Origin: Promicromonospora sukumoe
Lineage (GTDB): Bacteria; Actinomycetota; Actinomycetes; Actinomycetales; Cellulomonadaceae
Direction of reading: 5' to 3'
Assembly: GCF_014137995.1 (NCBI RefSeq)
Contig: NZ_JACGWV010000001.1
Coordinates: 3,224,001 to 3,288,000 of the forward strand
Length of the DNA: 64,000 nt
The position numbers and the translations under genes were made by a program. Below are positions 32,662 through 41,771 of the stretch, piece after piece. Every line of letters starts with the position of its first letter. Position 1 is the first letter of the stretch. Under the pieces are notes generated by a model. It had not been told where the DNA came from, searched no databases, and was given only the letters and a program-made list of their open reading frames with translations.

Positions 32662-33984
32662 TCACTGCCCGCTCGCGGAGTCGACGGTCAGACGCTCCAG
32701 GAACTCGTCGGTGTCCAGGTCGCCCTTCACGTAGGCGGGCCACAGGTTCTTCCACGACGTGTCGAGCCCCGCCGGCCCGTGCACGCGGGCGTGCGGGTAG
32801 GCGTGCTCCAGGTCGGTGGCCTGCTCGATCAGCCCGGTCGCCAGCGGCTCCAGGTCGGCGGCCTTCGCCGCCGCGGCGTCGACGACCACCGGCGGGTTGG
32901 CGCCCGTGGCCTGCGCCTGCGTGAGCACCTCGTCCTGCGAGGACATGAACTTCACGAACGCCTCGACCGCCTCGAGCTCGCCCTCGTCCGTCGCGCCGGA
33001 GACCCAGCCGGCGCCCGAGACCACGACCGTGCCCTGACCGCCGTCGGTCCAGCCGGGCGCGGGGGCGTAGCCGGTCTTCTCGTACAGGCCCGGGGCCGCC
33101 TCGGGCGTGAGGTTGGTCTTGACGAACCACGGCCCGTTGGGCACCGTCGCCGCCTCCTCGGTCAGGTACGGGGCGGCCGCGTTCTGGAAGTCGCCGGAGA
33201 ACGCGTCGGCGTTCACGTACCCCTCGGTGTGCCAGTCGCGCAGGCGTTCGGTCGCCTGCACGACGGCGGGGTCGTCGCCCCAGTCCTCCAGGTCGACGAT
33301 GCCCTCGCCCAGGAACTCGGCCCCGCCGGGCTGGGTGCCGATCAGGTTGGCCCACATGAGCTTCGTCGCCCAGTCGCCGTCGAGCGCGAGCGCGATCTTG
33401 CCCTCGCTCTTCAGCTCCGCCGCCAGGTCCTCGAACTCGTCCCAGGTGGCCGGGAACTCGTCGTACCCGGCGGCCTCCAGCAGCTCCTTGTTGTAGTAGA
33501 TCCCGATCGCGTCGCGCTGCTGCGGGATAGCCCAGACCTGACCGTCCGGTCCGGTCAGCGCGTCGAACGCCTGGTCGTAGAAGCTGTCCGCCCAGTCGGC
33601 GTCGGCCTCCAGGCTCGGCGCGAAGTCGTGCAGCCGGCCGTTCTGCTCCATCGCCTTGATCTCGCCCGAGTTGAGCTGGAACAGGTCGGGCAGGTCGTCG
33701 GCGAGCGCCAGGCGCTGGTAGTACTGCAGCCGGTCGTCGCCGGAGCCGGCGTTCGGGTTCTCGATGGTCTCGACCTTGTACTGGCCGGCGAACTGCTCGT
33801 TGAACCGTTGCGCGGCCTCGTAGTTGTACTGCAGGAACGGGTCGGTCGGGCTCTCCTGGCAGGTGGCGCAGGTGACGACCACCTCGCCCGTGGCGGAGGT
33901 GTCCGTGCCGGAACCGCATCCCGCGACCGCGGTCAGCAGCGCTGCCGCCGAGGCGGTCACCGCCGCCGTTCTCCTGGTCGTTCC
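32662..33984 (-). CDS. Sugar ABC substrate-binding lipoprotein (family 1)
   Basis: A 440-residue extracellular solute-binding protein. The signal has lipobox LTAVAGCG, and the body shows the family 1 layout (ALADDLPDLFQLNSGEIKAM, VWAIPQQRDAIGIYYNKELLEAAGYDEFPATWDEF, MSSQDEV). An unusual CATCQES stretch near the mature N-terminus adds two cysteines beyond the lipidated one. AAGGAG precedes ATG 33984. The ligand is probably an oligosaccharide or modified sugar. A GEVVVTCATCQ start is shared with other actinobacterial CUT1 binding proteins, in my recollection. Confidence 0.9.
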   Translation of the reverse strand, partial: GTTRRTAAVTASAAALLTAVAGCGSGTDTSATGEVVVTCATCQESPTDPFLQYNYEAAQRFNEQFAGQYKVETIENPNAGSGDDRLQYYQRLALADDLPDLFQLNSGEIKAMEQNGRLHDFAPSLEADADWADSFYDQAFDALTGPDGQVWAIPQQRDAIGIYYNKELLEAAGYDEFPATWDEFEDLAAELKSEGKIALALDGDWATKLMWANLIGTQPGGAEFLGEGIVDLEDWGDDPAVVQATERLRDWHTEGYVNADAFSGDFQNAAAPYLTEEAATVPNGPWFVKTNLTPEAAPGLYEKTGYAPAPGWTDGGQGTVVVSGAGWVSGATDEGELEAVEAFVKFMSSQDEVLTQAQATGANPPVVVDAAAAKAADLEPLATGLIEQATDLEHAYPHARVHGPAGLDTSWKNLWPAYVKGDLDTDEFLERLTVDSASGQ

Positions 33985-34073
33985 CATGACGTCATCTCCT
34001 TTGATGATTCCTGCCTGATCCAGCGTGGTGGTGCCTGCGTGGTGGTGCCCGCTGTTCTTCCCGGGCGGCCGGG

Positions 34074-35693
34074 TCAGTAGCCCGTGACCCGCGGCCAGTG
34101 CCGTTCGATGCCGGCGGTCTCGATCTCGCGCGTGAAGTCGGCCAGCAGGTCCTCGTCCTCGCGGACCTGCCGGGGCGTGGCCTTGTGCTGCACGCAGAAC
34201 GCGATCAGGTGGCCCGTGACCTCGCCGATGTTCCATTCCATGAGCGGCATCCGGTAGGCACCGTTGGTGATGTGCGTGGTGCCGATGTTCTTCGCGCCGG
34301 GGAGCAGGTTCTCGACGCGGACGGGCAGCAGGGCGCCCAGCGGCAGCTCGAACGGGCAGCAGCCGATGTCGATATAGGGGTCGCCGCCGGTCGAGGGGTG
34401 CAGGTCGATGCGGTACATCCCGACGCCGACGCTGTCGTCGTAGGTGACGGCACCCTCGTCGCCGCGCACCGCGAGGGAGAGCTCCTGCTCGACGATGGTG
34501 TGCTCGGCGCGGATGCGGCGGGACTCCCGGATGTAGGGGGTCTTCGCCAGGCCGTCCTCGGTGTCGCCGAGCACGTCGCCGCGCAGGCGCAGTCCCGGCC
34601 AGCCGGTGCCGCCGTCGGGCCGGGGCGCCTCGGTCTGGAGCCAGTACAGGAACGAGCGGCTCAGCTCGCGGGCGGCGCGCGCGTGCGCCTCGGCGTCGGG
34701 GTGGTCGAAGACGGGCCCGCCCCAGTAGTCCATCTGCGGCCAGTTCACCAGGGTGAGGTCGCTCGGGTAGGCCTCGGGCCGGAAGTTGGCCCTGGCCGCG
34801 ATCCGGCGGAAGGTCCACAGGTTGCGGTCCATCGAGCCCACCCGCTGGTCGGCGTAGTCGGGCCGGATGCTCGCGAGGTCGTCGTCGGGGTTGGGCCAGA
34901 ACTGGTGCCGCACCGGGAGGCGCGTCTTGGGGTGCGGCGCGGTCAGCGAGAGCTGGCCGTCGGGCCAGTCGACGGCGCGGGCCGCCCTGAACTGGTCGTA
35001 CCCCGCCGGCCGGTCGATGGTGTGGTCCTCCTCGGGCCGGTGGTCCAGCGCGAAGCACACCGACACCGGCTGCATGTTCATCGGGTCGGCCACGGCCGCG
35101 GCGTGGGGCTCGCCCGTGTCGACCTCGGCCTCGGCGCCCGTCACGTACTCGACGCCGGCCAGCCGCAGCAGCTCGCCGGTCTCGCTCGCGTCGATCACCC
35201 AGTCGGCGGAGACGACCGTCGTCTCCCCCGTCCGCGAGCCGCGCACCGTCACGGCCGTGACCCGGTCGCCGTCGGTCTCGGCGGCGAGCGGCTCGTGCTC
35301 CATCAGGACCTGCAGCAGGCCCGAGCCGCGCAGCGGGGCCACGAGGCTCTCGAGCACGGCGAGCGTGACCCGGGGCTCGTGGCAGAGGTCGGAGACCTTC
35401 GCGCCGCCGGGGTTGAACGCCGGACGGCGCAGGGCGTCGTCGGTCAGCGGGTAGTTGCGCCGGTAGTACTCCCGCACGGAATTTCGATATTCCCGATATG
35501 TAGCGGTACTGCCGAACTGCTCGATCCAGACGTGTTCATCCGGTGGAACTCCCTGGGCGGTCAGGACTCCGCCCAGCCAGTCCGTGGGCTCCGTGAGCAC
35601 CACCCGAATACCGCGACGGGCGGCGGTCACGGCGGCCATCACGCCGCCCACACCACCACCGACGACCAGAAGCTGTGTCTCGTTTTCACGCAT
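34074..35693 (-). CDS. FAD-dependent oxidoreductase (FAD_oxidored family)
   Basis: A 539-residue flavoprotein. The N-terminal dinucleotide fold is LLVVGGGVGGVMAAVTAARRG; VIDASETGELLRLAGV and LLPVRVENLLPGAKNIGTTHI with the ending RMPLMEWNIGEVTGHLIAFC match the PF12831 group often found beside sugar ABC operons. It likely oxidises a sugar-derived substrate in the cytosol; the exact reaction is unknown. It is the first gene of the importer operon, 89 bp before the binding protein gene. ATG 35693 is used; another in-frame ATG at 35720 lies in the promoter region. It faces a divergent AraC gene. Confidence 0.85.
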   Translation of the reverse strand: MRENETQLLVVGGGVGGVMAAVTAARRGIRVVLTEPTDWLGGVLTAQGVPPDEHVWIEQFGSTATYREYRNSVREYYRRNYPLTDDALRRPAFNPGGAKVSDLCHEPRVTLAVLESLVAPLRGSGLLQVLMEHEPLAAETDGDRVTAVTVRGSRTGETTVVSADWVIDASETGELLRLAGVEYVTGAEAEVDTGEPHAAAVADPMNMQPVSVCFALDHRPEEDHTIDRPAGYDQFRAARAVDWPDGQLSLTAPHPKTRLPVRHQFWPNPDDDLASIRPDYADQRVGSMDRNLWTFRRIAARANFRPEAYPSDLTLVNWPQMDYWGGPVFDHPDAEAHARAARELSRSFLYWLQTEAPRPDGGTGWPGLRLRGDVLGDTEDGLAKTPYIRESRRIRAEHTIVEQELSLAVRGDEGAVTYDDSVGVGMYRIDLHPSTGGDPYIDIGCCPFELPLGALLPVRVENLLPGAKNIGTTHITNGAYRMPLMEWNIGEVTGHLIAFCVQHKATPRQVREDEDLLADFTREIETAGIERHWPRVTGY

Positions 35694-35712
35694 ACAAAGA
35701 TGAGACCAGGAT

Positions 35713-35742
35713 TTGACCATTATTTACATGACTGCAATACAC
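35713..35742 (+). promoter_or_regulatory. AT-rich divergent promoter region, AraC side
   Basis: TTGACC (35713-35718) and ATACAC (35737-35742), spaced 18 bp, form a likely promoter reading toward the AraC gene. The segment 35690-35750 is the most AT-rich part of this neighbourhood. If transcription starts about seven bases after the second box, the AraC mRNA would begin near the in-frame GTG at 35749. Confidence 0.5.
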
Positions 35743-36552
35743 TGTTGTGTGTCCCAGTTTGATGCCACCGCGCGTCGCCTCCGGATCGCCGACGCGACCG
35801 CGAGGAACCTGGTGCAGCCCGCGGGGTCCCGGATCGGGCCACGCCGGCAGCAGGAGATCCAGCTCATGCTGATCCACTCGGGGTCCCTGACGCTGCGGCT
35901 CGACGGGGGCGCTCCCCGCCACGTGTCCGCCGGCGAGATCTGCCTCCTCCTGCCCGGTCACACCGAGGAGATCCGGTTCGACGAGCACCTCGACACGGGC
36001 GAGACGCTGGTCCGCGGGCGCATGGAGAACTCAACCGCGCAGATGCGCGTCTGGCTGGAGTCGCTCCGGCCCACCCGGACGCTGTCGTCCGCCCTGACCT
36101 ACCTGGCCCGCGAGGCCGTCACCACGGAGCAGACCCGGCTGACGGCCGACGGCGCCCTGGTGGACGCGCTCGCGACGGCGGTGCTGTGGCGGTTCATCGC
36201 GGAGTTCCGGAACCTGCCCGCCGCGCTGCCGGGGTCGATCGAGGAGGCCCGGCTGTTCATCCACCGGCACCTCGAACAGCCGATCACGCTGACCGACATC
36301 GCGCAGGCCGCGTCCGTCACCCCGGCCCACCTGGTCCGGATGTTCCGCACCCACATGGACACCACGCCGGTCCGCTACCTCTGGGACCGCCGCATCTCGC
36401 TGGGCGTCGAGCTGCTCACCTCCACGGGGCTCCCGGTCGGCTCGATCGCCGTCCGCTGCGGGTTCAAGACCAGCTTCCACTTCTCGCGGAAGGTCAAGGA
36501 GACGACCGGCCTGTCGCCGTCGGAGCTGCGGACGTCGACGGCGCGCGGCTAA
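35728..36552 (+). CDS. AraC-family transcriptional regulator (cupin-HTH)
   Basis: A 274-residue AraC regulator: an N-terminal cupin-like ligand domain (IQLMLIHSGSLTLRLDGGAPRHVSAGEICLLLPGH) and a C-terminal double HTH (ITLTDIAQAASVTPAHLVRMFR and GSIAVRCGFKTSFHFSRKVK, then TTGLSPSELR). It is divergent from the FAD oxidoreductase/sugar importer operon and is its probable activator. ATG 35728 is given as the start; GTG 35749 would suit a leaderless transcript better, and the cupin fold starts after both. Confidence 0.88.
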   Translation: MTAIHCCVSQFDATARRLRIADATARNLVQPAGSRIGPRRQQEIQLMLIHSGSLTLRLDGGAPRHVSAGEICLLLPGHTEEIRFDEHLDTGETLVRGRMENSTAQMRVWLESLRPTRTLSSALTYLAREAVTTEQTRLTADGALVDALATAVLWRFIAEFRNLPAALPGSIEEARLFIHRHLEQPITLTDIAQAASVTPAHLVRMFRTHMDTTPVRYLWDRRISLGVELLTSTGLPVGSIAVRCGFKTSFHFSRKVKETTGLSPSELRTSTARG

Positions 36553-36571
36553 GGCCGTCGACGGGCAGGGC

Positions 36572-37798
36572 CTACCCGCGCCCGCGCCCGCTCCCGCGGA
36601 GCCCGCGCAGGCCGAGCGCGGCCACGGCCGCGATGACGATCCCCGCTCCCCCGATCGCGACGTGCGGCCCGGACAGCGTCGTCGCCCACCCGCCGAGCAG
36701 GCCGCCCAGCGGGTACCCGACGCCGTAGGCGGCCATGCGGGCCGCGGTGTTCACCCGGGAGCGGAGCCGGTCGGGGGTGGCGAGCTGCCGCCACACGACC
36801 GTGGCGAGCACGACCGAGAGGTAGCCGGAGCCCCACAGCACGGTCAGGGCCAGGGCGACCGGCACCACCGTCGCGAACCCGCAGCCGATCGCCCCGGCCG
36901 CCGCGACCCACAGGCCCGCGAACGCGACGGACCGCTCGGTCCTGCGCCGGGTCGCGATCGGCACAACGACGGTCGCGACCAGCCCGCCGACCGCCCACGC
37001 CGCGAACAGCATGCCGGTGGTGCCGCCGCCGGCCGGGACGTCGAGCCGCCGCACGGTCCAGGGCACCACCTGGGACACGAACACCCCCTGGCTGGCCGTG
37101 ACGGCGACGCCGAGCAGGATGGTCGACCGCACCCGCCGGTGCGAGACCAGCCAGCGCGCGCCGTCGAGGATCGCCCGGTACATGCCCGCCGGCACCTCCG
37201 AGGCCGCCGCGGCCCCGCGCGGGAGGCGCCCCCGCTGGAAGCAGAGGACCGCCAGGACGGAGGCGCACGCGCCGACGGCGATCGTGGACGGGGCGGGCAG
37301 GAACGCCGACAGGGCGCCGACGATCCCCGGGCCCACCATCTCCACGACGCTGCTCGTGGCGAACAGCAGCGCCGTCACCGCTGCGAGGCGGCCCGGGGGT
37401 GCCAGCGCGGGGACCAGCCCGAAGTTGGCGGCGTCGGCGAAGACGAAGGCCGTGCGCGCGACGGCCACCGCGACGACGACGTGCACCGGGGTGAGGCCGC
37501 CGAACGCCGCCGCGACCGGCAGCGTGCCGACCGCCAGGGCGGTGACCAGCTCGCAGGACCGCAGCACGACCGTGCGGTCGTTCCGGTCCGCGACGGCCCC
37601 GGCGACCGGCCCCAGCACCAGGTAGGGCAGGCCGTGCACGGCGACGAGGGCCGAGACCCACAGCGCCGAGCCGGTCTGCTGGTAGACGGCGATCGGCGTG
37701 GCGACCAGGACCACGGAGGCGGCGACCAGGGACAGCACCCGGCCCAGCCAGTACCACCGCAGCGCCTGGTCACCCAGCAGCCGTACCCACTCGGGCAC
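36572..37798 (-). CDS. MFS transporter (MFS_3/enterobactin-exporter-like)
   Basis: A 408-residue protein with about twelve hydrophobic helices. DRNDRTVVLRSCELVTAL after the second helix is the A-loop of the major facilitator superfamily, and RRTERSVAFAGLWVAAAG marks the inter-half region. The N-terminus reads WYWLGRVLSLVAASVVLVATPIAVYQQTGSALWVS, typical of drug or siderophore exporters of the MFS_3/TetV type. GTG 37798 lies four bases after the stop of the pyruvyl-transferase-like gene, so the two form an operon. Substrate unknown. Confidence 0.85.
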   Translation of the reverse strand: MPEWVRLLGDQALRWYWLGRVLSLVAASVVLVATPIAVYQQTGSALWVSALVAVHGLPYLVLGPVAGAVADRNDRTVVLRSCELVTALAVGTLPVAAAFGGLTPVHVVVAVAVARTAFVFADAANFGLVPALAPPGRLAAVTALLFATSSVVEMVGPGIVGALSAFLPAPSTIAVGACASVLAVLCFQRGRLPRGAAAASEVPAGMYRAILDGARWLVSHRRVRSTILLGVAVTASQGVFVSQVVPWTVRRLDVPAGGGTTGMLFAAWAVGGLVATVVVPIATRRRTERSVAFAGLWVAAAGAIGCGFATVVPVALALTVLWGSGYLSVVLATVVWRQLATPDRLRSRVNTAARMAAYGVGYPLGGLLGGWATTLSGPHVAIGGAGIVIAAVAALGLRGLRGSGRGRG

Positions 37799-37802
37799 GG
37801 GC

Positions 37803-38879
37803 TCAGCGGGCCGTCAGCGTGTCGACCCGCGCCCCCTCGGCCGGGTCGATCGCCTCCCGGGGGTCGACGAGGCCGAGGCTGCGGCCGATCTGGAGCACCC
37901 GCCGGGACATCTCGACGTTCGCCGCGCGCGCCTGCCCGAGCGCCTCGGGTGCCGGCCGCGCGTGCTCGACGGCGCTCGGCCAGTCGGCCTGGCTCGCGTA
38001 CGAGACGGGCCACCGGAACCCGTGGAACCGCGTGGAGTTCGGCGCGACGGACACCGCGCCGCGGCCCAGCATCAGCGCCCAGTACAGGGCGTGGTACGAG
38101 TTGGACACCACGACCTTCGCCGACGCGAGCCGGGTCAGGGTCTCCAGGATGTCCTCGGTGTTGTTCGTGATGTGCTCGAAGTCGGCCCCCGTGGCCAGCG
38201 GCCGGGACGTGTCGATGCCGCGCTCGTAGTGGTTGAGCACCACGAACTCGTGCTCCGGCTCGCGCTCGCGCAGCAGGTCGAAGGCGGGCAGCATGCAGCT
38301 CGCGCACGGCACCCACGGCATGCCCGCGTCCCAGTCCCGCACCCCGACGACGTCGGCCTTGCCGAGCCACTCCGGCCAGATCCTGGTGACGCCGTCCTTC
38401 AGCACCCGCCGGCGCCACCCCGTGGTCGGGTCGAGCTGCACGCCCTCCTGGTAGTTGTGGCCGATGCCCCACAGCGCCACCGAGGCGGGCCGCTGGGCGA
38501 AGATCGACTCCACGCAGGTCTCGAACCGGCCGGGCCCGACCAGGCCGCTCCCGCCGACGATCACGAGCTTGCCCTGCAGGGGCGAGAACTTGCCGAGCGC
38601 CTGGAGCGACGCCGCCTCGTACAGGCTGATGGTGCGGCCGAGCCGCTCGACCCACGCGACCGTCCGGCCCACGGCGGACCAGTGGTCGCCGACGTTGCGC
38701 ATGCTGTTGCTCTCGCACACCGCGACGACGGGGGCGTCCGCGAGGAGCTCCGTCAGCTCGAGGAGGCTCCTGGTGGACGACGCCGGCCCCGCGGGCGGGG
38801 CGGTGAACGTCGTCCTCCCGACGCCGTCGAGGCCGCTCGACAATCCCTCGAACTCCTTGACGGTACGCATCACATCCAT
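37803..38879 (-). CDS. Polysaccharide pyruvyl transferase-like protein
   Basis: A 358-residue protein of the PF04230 family. NVGDHWSAV near the N-terminus, LVIVGGSGLVGPGRFETCV, VALWGIGHNYQEG, ADVVGVRDWDAG and the C-terminal VVVSNSYHALYWALMLGRG follow the family order. Known members transfer pyruvate from PEP to surface-polysaccharide sugars or act in murein-linked glycan modification. AAAGG lies nine bases before ATG 38879. It is followed immediately by the MFS gene, so a role in making and exporting a small glycoconjugate is possible but speculative. Confidence 0.8.
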   Translation of the reverse strand: MDVMRTVKEFEGLSSGLDGVGRTTFTAPPAGPASSTRSLLELTELLADAPVVAVCESNSMRNVGDHWSAVGRTVAWVERLGRTISLYEAASLQALGKFSPLQGKLVIVGGSGLVGPGRFETCVESIFAQRPASVALWGIGHNYQEGVQLDPTTGWRRRVLKDGVTRIWPEWLGKADVVGVRDWDAGMPWVPCASCMLPAFDLLREREPEHEFVVLNHYERGIDTSRPLATGADFEHITNNTEDILETLTRLASAKVVVSNSYHALYWALMLGRGAVSVAPNSTRFHGFRWPVSYASQADWPSAVEHARPAPEALGQARAANVEMSRRVLQIGRSLGLVDPREAIDPAEGARVDTLTAR

Positions 38880-39003
38880 GTTTTCGAGCCTTTCGTCCAG
38901 GGCGGCGGTCAGCCGGTGTTCAGGCGAAGCCGGCCCCGTTCGGGCCGACTTCTGACCACGTTATGGGCGAAAAACTCGGCGGCCTATACGCTGCGTGCCG
39001 ACC

Positions 39004-39053
39004 TTTCGGCCGAAAATCGCAGGAATAGCCACCTGATTCGAATTGATGAATTC
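39004..39053. promoter_or_regulatory. Two palindromes upstream of the pyruvyl-transferase operon
   Basis: TTTCGGCCGAAA (39004-39015) is a perfect 12-bp palindrome and GAATT-GATG-AATTC (39040-39053) is a second dyad. Both lie in the AT-richer 221-bp gap before the operon start at 38879 and after the IclR stop. They are candidate operators for the IclR protein or another regulator. Confidence 0.4.
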
Positions 39054-39100
39054 CCCGTACCGGATGTGTTACGTCCGTGAGAACGTGCCCTTTCCCCGGG

Positions 39101-39922
39101 CTAGGCCTGCGGCGCCGGGGCGGCGGCGGAGGCCAGCTCGTCCGGCGTCGGCGCGGGCCCCAGGATCGGCACCAGGTCCGCCAGGGCCAGCCGCAGGAGC
39201 CGGTCCGCCGTGCGCCGCCGGACGTCGGGCACGTCGATGCGCATGGCCGTGGCGAGCGCCAGGTTGTCCGACGTGCGCGGCCCCGTCCGCACGAGCACCC
39301 CCGAGCACGCCGTGTCGCTGCGGCACTGGCCGTGCTCCGTGTAGACCCCCGACGCCGCGGCGCGGTGGAGCTCGTCGTCGACCTCGTCCTGGCTGCGGGC
39401 GGTCTGCCCCGTGAAGGGGCGCAGCCCGGCCGCCTTCAGGTAGCGGTGCCGCCGGTCGGCGGGCAGCGCCGCGAGCAGGGCGAGTCCCCCGGCCGTGGCG
39501 TGGGTGGCCTCCGGCAGGCCGTCCGCGATGTCGTCCAGGCGCGGGGCACCGGTGGTCTCGCTGTGGGCGAGCACGACGAGCTGCCCGTCGCGCAGCGAGG
39601 TCAGGAACACGCCGCACCCGGTCTGCGCCGCCAGGCGGCGCAGCACCGGCCGGACCCGGTCCAGCCGGGCGGTCACGTCGACGGCCGGGCCGAGGACGTC
39701 CGGGAGGAAGTAGTGCCGGCCGTCCGCGCCGCGCCAGGCCCACCGGCGGTCGGTGATCGTCCGTAGGTGGTGGTAGACGGTCTTGACCGGGATGCCGGTG
39801 CGGCGCGCGAGCTGCTTGGCGGTGAGCCCCTGCGGGCTGCGGCTGAGGTGCTCCACGATCCGCAGCGTGCGGTCCGGGCTACGGAGCCCGGGGACGGCGG
39901 CGGTCGGGCGAGAGGCAGACAA
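39101..39922 (-). CDS. IclR-family transcriptional regulator
   Basis: A 273-residue protein. The winged helix (about 17-75) reads RTLRIVEHLSRSPQGLTAKQLARRTGIPVKTVYHHLRTI; the effector domain has VFLTSLRDGQLVVLAHSE, ATHATAGGLALLAALP and SGVYTEHGQCRSDTACSGVLV, as in IclR ligand domains. The start is TTG 39922, eight bases after GGAG. It is co-oriented with the pyruvyl transferase-MFS pair, which may be its target. A 12-bp palindrome, ATGATTAATCAT, at 40056-40067 lies about 135 bp upstream of its start. Confidence 0.85.
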   Translation of the reverse strand: MSASRPTAAVPGLRSPDRTLRIVEHLSRSPQGLTAKQLARRTGIPVKTVYHHLRTITDRRWAWRGADGRHYFLPDVLGPAVDVTARLDRVRPVLRRLAAQTGCGVFLTSLRDGQLVVLAHSETTGAPRLDDIADGLPEATHATAGGLALLAALPADRRHRYLKAAGLRPFTGQTARSQDEVDDELHRAAASGVYTEHGQCRSDTACSGVLVRTGPRTSDNLALATAMRIDVPDVRRRTADRLLRLALADLVPILGPAPTPDELASAAAPAPQA

Positions 39923-40055
39923 CGAGATCGCTCCACATCACTGGATGTCGGCACCAACGAGGACGATCTTCGTTCGCACTCAGGAATCACTCATGGTCGT
40001 TCGGCGGACCCAGAAATTCAAAGGTTCTTCACCCGGTGGCTTTTCACCCTGAGAA

Positions 40056-40067
40056 ATGATTAATCAT
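40056..40067. promoter_or_regulatory. AT-rich palindrome between iclR-type and ABC-F genes
   Basis: ATGATTAATCAT is a perfect 12-bp palindrome in an otherwise GC-rich region. It lies in the 169-bp gap upstream of the IclR gene and is a candidate autoregulatory site. Confidence 0.4.
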
Positions 40068-40091
40068 GAATGACCGGTGATCGAGCAATGC

Positions 40092-41702
40092 TCACTGGTC
40101 GAGTGAGAACAGGCGCCCCTGCCACCGCGAGCGCATCAGCCGGTCGTGCCCGGCGACGACGACGGCGCCGGGCGCCTGCCCGAAGGCGTCCTCCAGCTCG
40201 TCGACGAGCGTCGGCGAGAGGTGGTTGGCCGGCTCGTCCAGCAGGAGCAGGTGCGGCGGGCGGGCGAGGACGAGCGCGAGCGCCAGCCGGCGCCGCTGCC
40301 CGACGGACAGGTCGCCGACGGGTGTGCCGGCCTCGCGCGCGGCGAGCAGCCCGAGCGTCGCCAGCGGCGTCCGCTCGGCGGCCTCCTCGCCGAGGGTGTC
40401 GCGGTAGGTCTGCTCGGCGGTCCGCTCGGGACGTTCGAGCTCCGTGTCCTGGCGGAGGTACGCGATCTCGGCGTCGGGGCGCCGTCGGAGGGTTCCGGCG
40501 AAGCCGACCTCGCCGGCGAGGACGCCGAGCAGCGTGGACTTGCCCGCCCCGTTGGGGCCGGTGACCAGCAGCTTGTCCCCGGCGTCGACCATGAGGCGCG
40601 CGACCCGGAGCCGGCCCGGCACCTCGAGGTCCGTCATCTCGGCGAGCGGGCCCTCGGACGCGGGCAGCGCGACGTGCGGGGCGCTCAGGCGCAGGGGTGG
40701 CGGTGGGGCGGGCACCGCGGTGCGGGCCCGTTCCACGAGGCGCCGCCGGGCGTCGCGCGCGCGTCGGGCGACCTGGTTCTGCACCCGGCCGGCACGGTGC
40801 CCGTAGCCCATCTTCTCGGAGTCGCGCCGGACCCGGTCCGAGGCGTGCTCGGGGGCGACCTCGATGAGGGCGAGGGCCAGCCGTTCCAGCTCCTCCTGGT
40901 CCTCGCGGTAGCGCTGCTCCCACCGCTGCCGCGCCGCCCGCTTGTGGTCGGCGTACGCGGAGTAGCCGCCGCCGAACACCACCGGTCCGGACGCGGCGGG
41001 GTCGAGGTCGACCAGGCCCGTGCAGACGGCGTCCAGCAGGGCGCGGTCGTGGCTCGCGAGCACGACGACGCCGGGGAACGCGCGCAGGTGCTCCTCGAGG
41101 AACGCGATGGCGGCCTCGTCGAGGTGGTTGGTCGGCTCGTCGAGCACGAGCGCGGCGGGCTGCCGCAGGAGCAGGGCCGCGAGCGCCAGCCGGCCACGCT
41201 GCCCGCCGGAGAGGGTGCGCAGGGTCCGGTCGGCGGGGATCGTGTCGAGCCCGAGCGCGCGCAGCACCTGCGCCGCGCGGCGGTCCGCGTCCCAGGCGTC
41301 GGTGCGCTGCGCCTGGGCAAGCCGTTCGGCGTAGGCCGCGGACGCCGTCTCGTGGTCCGCCGCGTGCGCCGGGACGCCGGCCAGGTGCTCGGCGGAGGCG
41401 CCGAGGCGTTCGAGCGCGTCGCGGACGGGCCGCAGCGCGTCGTCGACGACCTCGCCGACGGTCGAGTCGGGGACGAAGGGCAGCTCCTGGGCGAGGTAGC
41501 CGACGTCGGCCGGTCGCTCGACGTGCCCGCCGTGCGGGTGGAGGTCCCCGGCGAGGAGCCGCAGGGCGGTGGACTTGCCGGTGCCGTTCTCGCCGATGAT
41601 CCCGGTGCGTCGGCCGGGGCCGACGCGCAGCGAGACCCCGTCGAGGATGCGCCTCCCGCCGGCGACGTAGGTGACGTCGTGCAGGGCCAGGGAGTCGCTC
41701 AC
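40092..41702 (-). CDS. ABC-F family ATPase
   Basis: A 536-residue soluble protein with two ABC domains and no membrane segments. The first has Walker A GENGTGKST, signature LSGGQRGR and Walker B ALVLDEPTNHLD; the second has GPNGAGKST, LSVGQRRR and LLLLDEPANHLS. A charged linker (about 250-320, QRWEQRYREDQEELERL) separates them. ABC-F proteins bind the ribosomal E site and act in translation or in ribosome protection against antibiotics; the short linker does not settle which. The start is GTG 41702. It stands alone, between the IclR region and the RidA promoter. Confidence 0.9.
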   Translation of the reverse strand: MSDSLALHDVTYVAGGRRILDGVSLRVGPGRRTGIIGENGTGKSTALRLLAGDLHPHGGHVERPADVGYLAQELPFVPDSTVGEVVDDALRPVRDALERLGASAEHLAGVPAHAADHETASAAYAERLAQAQRTDAWDADRRAAQVLRALGLDTIPADRTLRTLSGGQRGRLALAALLLRQPAALVLDEPTNHLDEAAIAFLEEHLRAFPGVVVLASHDRALLDAVCTGLVDLDPAASGPVVFGGGYSAYADHKRAARQRWEQRYREDQEELERLALALIEVAPEHASDRVRRDSEKMGYGHRAGRVQNQVARRARDARRRLVERARTAVPAPPPPLRLSAPHVALPASEGPLAEMTDLEVPGRLRVARLMVDAGDKLLVTGPNGAGKSTLLGVLAGEVGFAGTLRRRPDAEIAYLRQDTELERPERTAEQTYRDTLGEEAAERTPLATLGLLAAREAGTPVGDLSVGQRRRLALALVLARPPHLLLLDEPANHLSPTLVDELEDAFGQAPGAVVVAGHDRLMRSRWQGRLFSLDQ

Positions 41703-41771
41703 CTGCGGACCCTACGGTCCGGGGCGCGACGGTGAGACGTCTTTTTCCGAGGTCGTGTGACCAGCGCCACC

